DNA of 64,000 nt, taken from Mucilaginibacter xinganensis (lineage in GTDB: Bacteria; Bacteroidota; Bacteroidia; Sphingobacteriales; Sphingobacteriaceae). The position numbers and the translations under genes were made by a program. Under the pieces are notes generated by a model. That model did not search any database. It had not been told where the DNA came from and saw nothing but the letters and a program-made list of their open reading frames with translations. This document shows, one piece after another, positions 63,302-64,000 of this stretch. The stretch is taken from the NCBI RefSeq assembly GCF_002257585.1, contig NZ_CP022743.1, forward strand, positions 4,836,001 through 4,900,000, read 5' to 3'. The first letter of the stretch is position 1. The number at the start of each line of letters is the position of its first letter.

Positions 63302-63766
63302 ATGGCTAATGATAAAATAACCGTATTGTATGTAGATGACGAAGACAATAACCTGTTTTCTCTTAAAGCTACCTTCCGGATAAAATACAACGTACTTACC
63401 GCGGTTAGCGGCGATGCTGCCCTGGAAATATTGGACACTATAAAGGTACATATCATTATCACCGACCAGCGCATGCCGGGAATGACCGGCGTCGCCTTCC
63501 TGGAGAAGGTTTTAGAAAAATACCCTGATCCGATGAGGATTCTTTTAACTGGTTATGCTGATATGGAAGCGGTAGTGGACGCTGTTAATAAGGGGAAAAT
63601 TTTTCATTACCTGGCTAAACCATGGAATGAAGAAGAATTGGATTTAACCATACAATCGGCTTATGCAAAGTACCTGGAAAGAGCAGAGTTAAAAGTAACC
63701 AACCAAAAACTGGAAGTATCAAATGAACAGCTTGAATTTTTGCTCAGGCAAAAATTACTTTCCTAA
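63302..63766 (+). CDS. Single-domain response regulator with coiled-coil tail
   Basis: A 154-residue receiver with the acidic pocket D12-D13, phosphoacceptor Asp55 (I-I-T-D-Q-R-M-P-G-M-T-G), T-G-Y-A-D and the Lys in L-A-K-P-W-N. This W-N variant after the K-P is typical of the RpfG/cyclic-di-GMP phosphodiesterase receiver group. Here the effector domain is absent: after about residue 125 only a helical coiled-coil tail (N-Q-K-L-E-V-S-N-E-Q-L-E-F-L-L) follows. It may pass a phosphate on or regulate a partner by binding. It is convergent with a second receiver gene. Confidence 0.9.
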   Translation: MANDKITVLYVDDEDNNLFSLKATFRIKYNVLTAVSGDAALEILDTIKVHIIITDQRMPGMTGVAFLEKVLEKYPDPMRILLTGYADMEAVVDAVNKGKIFHYLAKPWNEEELDLTIQSAYAKYLERAELKVTNQKLEVSNEQLEFLLRQKLLS

Positions 63767-63774
63767 ATGCTTCA

Positions 63775-64000
63775 TTAAATTGATAATCCTATCCGTCCCA
63801 GTAGTAAAACCAGTTTTTCAATAGTAAGCGGCTTTTCTATAATGCTGTTTACCGTTTCTTTTTTAAACTCCCCAGAGATATCCCTTATGGTTTTCATAGA
63901 TGGCAGTATTGACAATATAATTATCACATAATTATTGCGGACCTCCTCAGGGAGATTTTCAAAAGCTTCGATAAATTGATAGCCGTTCATCAAAGGCATT
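63775..64000 (-). CDS. Response regulator receiver, C-terminal part (cut by window end)
   Basis: The frame runs off the right edge. The visible part begins at the conserved M-P-L-M-N-G-Y-Q-F just after the phosphoacceptor Asp and contains the I-I-L-S-I-L segment and the E-K-P-L motif with the conserved Lys, then ends in about 15 residues with no output domain. It is a single-domain or C-terminal receiver of the CheY type seen next to kinases in Bacteroidota. Its stop lies 9 bases from that of the other receiver gene. Confidence 0.85.
   Translation of the reverse strand, partial: MPLMNGYQFIEAFENLPEEVRNNYVIIILSILPSMKTIRDISGEFKKETVNSIIEKPLTIEKLVLLLGRIGLSI

Overview
The window is chromosomal DNA of a Bacteroidota bacterium, most likely family Sphingobacteriaceae; Mucilaginibacter or a close relative is the best guess from gene content and protein style. 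Pointers are a type IX secretion C-terminal sorting domain, DUF4295 next to rpmB/rpmG, bacillithiol genes bshA and bshC, a parA-parB-DUF5683-dapB-lepB-lepB cluster, promoters of the TTG-N19/21-TAnnTTTG kind, and A-rich start regions without Shine-Dalgarno sequences. No prophage, insertion sequence, CRISPR array, rRNA or tRNA was recognised.

Layout. 1-1245: end of a NarL-type histidine kinase and its response regulator. 1256-5600: CPBP protease, class C beta-lactamase-like hydrolase, secreted GH127-type beta-L-arabinofuranosidase. 5836-11515: TolC / adaptor / RND efflux operon, followed by small membrane and sulfur-linked genes (DUF2892, DUF983, a Cys-rich membrane peptide, rhodanese, cytochrome b5-like protein). 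13624-18946: lipocalin-like lipoprotein, bshA, and a serine hydrolase overlapped by an amidohydrolase. 19338-25280: mutL, two rhomboids and an EEP-family nuclease/phosphatase, convergent with a DUF885 peptidase. 25281-26043: AT-rich non-coding stretch with a strong hairpin and a five-codon ORF, then an MFS transporter. 27443-30870: small ORFs, lpxB, surE and CsbD. 30984-38822: acs, the rpmB-rpmG-DUF4295 operon, ftsY, rimO, bshC and an alpha/beta hydrolase broken by a stop codon. 38849-45992: Ldh-family dehydrogenase, two abutting signal peptidases, dapB, DUF5683, parB, parA. 46272-60242: FMN reductase, VIT-family transporter, T9SS cargo protein, PQQ-type sugar dehydrogenase, TonB-dependent receptor, GH20 hexosaminidase, GIN-domain protein, AsmA-like giant. 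60261-64000: TPR membrane protein, an unlisted 57-residue repeat peptide, two unknown envelope proteins and two receiver-domain proteins.

Most of the window is housekeeping plus envelope biology: lipid A synthesis (lpxB), Sec export and processing (ftsY, lepB x2), T9SS cargo, AsmA-type lipid or outer-membrane maintenance, efflux, and low-molecular-weight thiol synthesis (bshA, bshC; bshB is not here). I did not find a clear new multi-gene system. The less ordinary items are a two-copy dispersed repeat of about 110-120 bp (12958-13075 and 29410-29515), the hairpin/mini-ORF leader at 25418-25487, several small ORFs (27665, 32936, 61719), a gene-end-like fragment downstream of surE, and a nonsense mutation in the RBBP9-like hydrolase.
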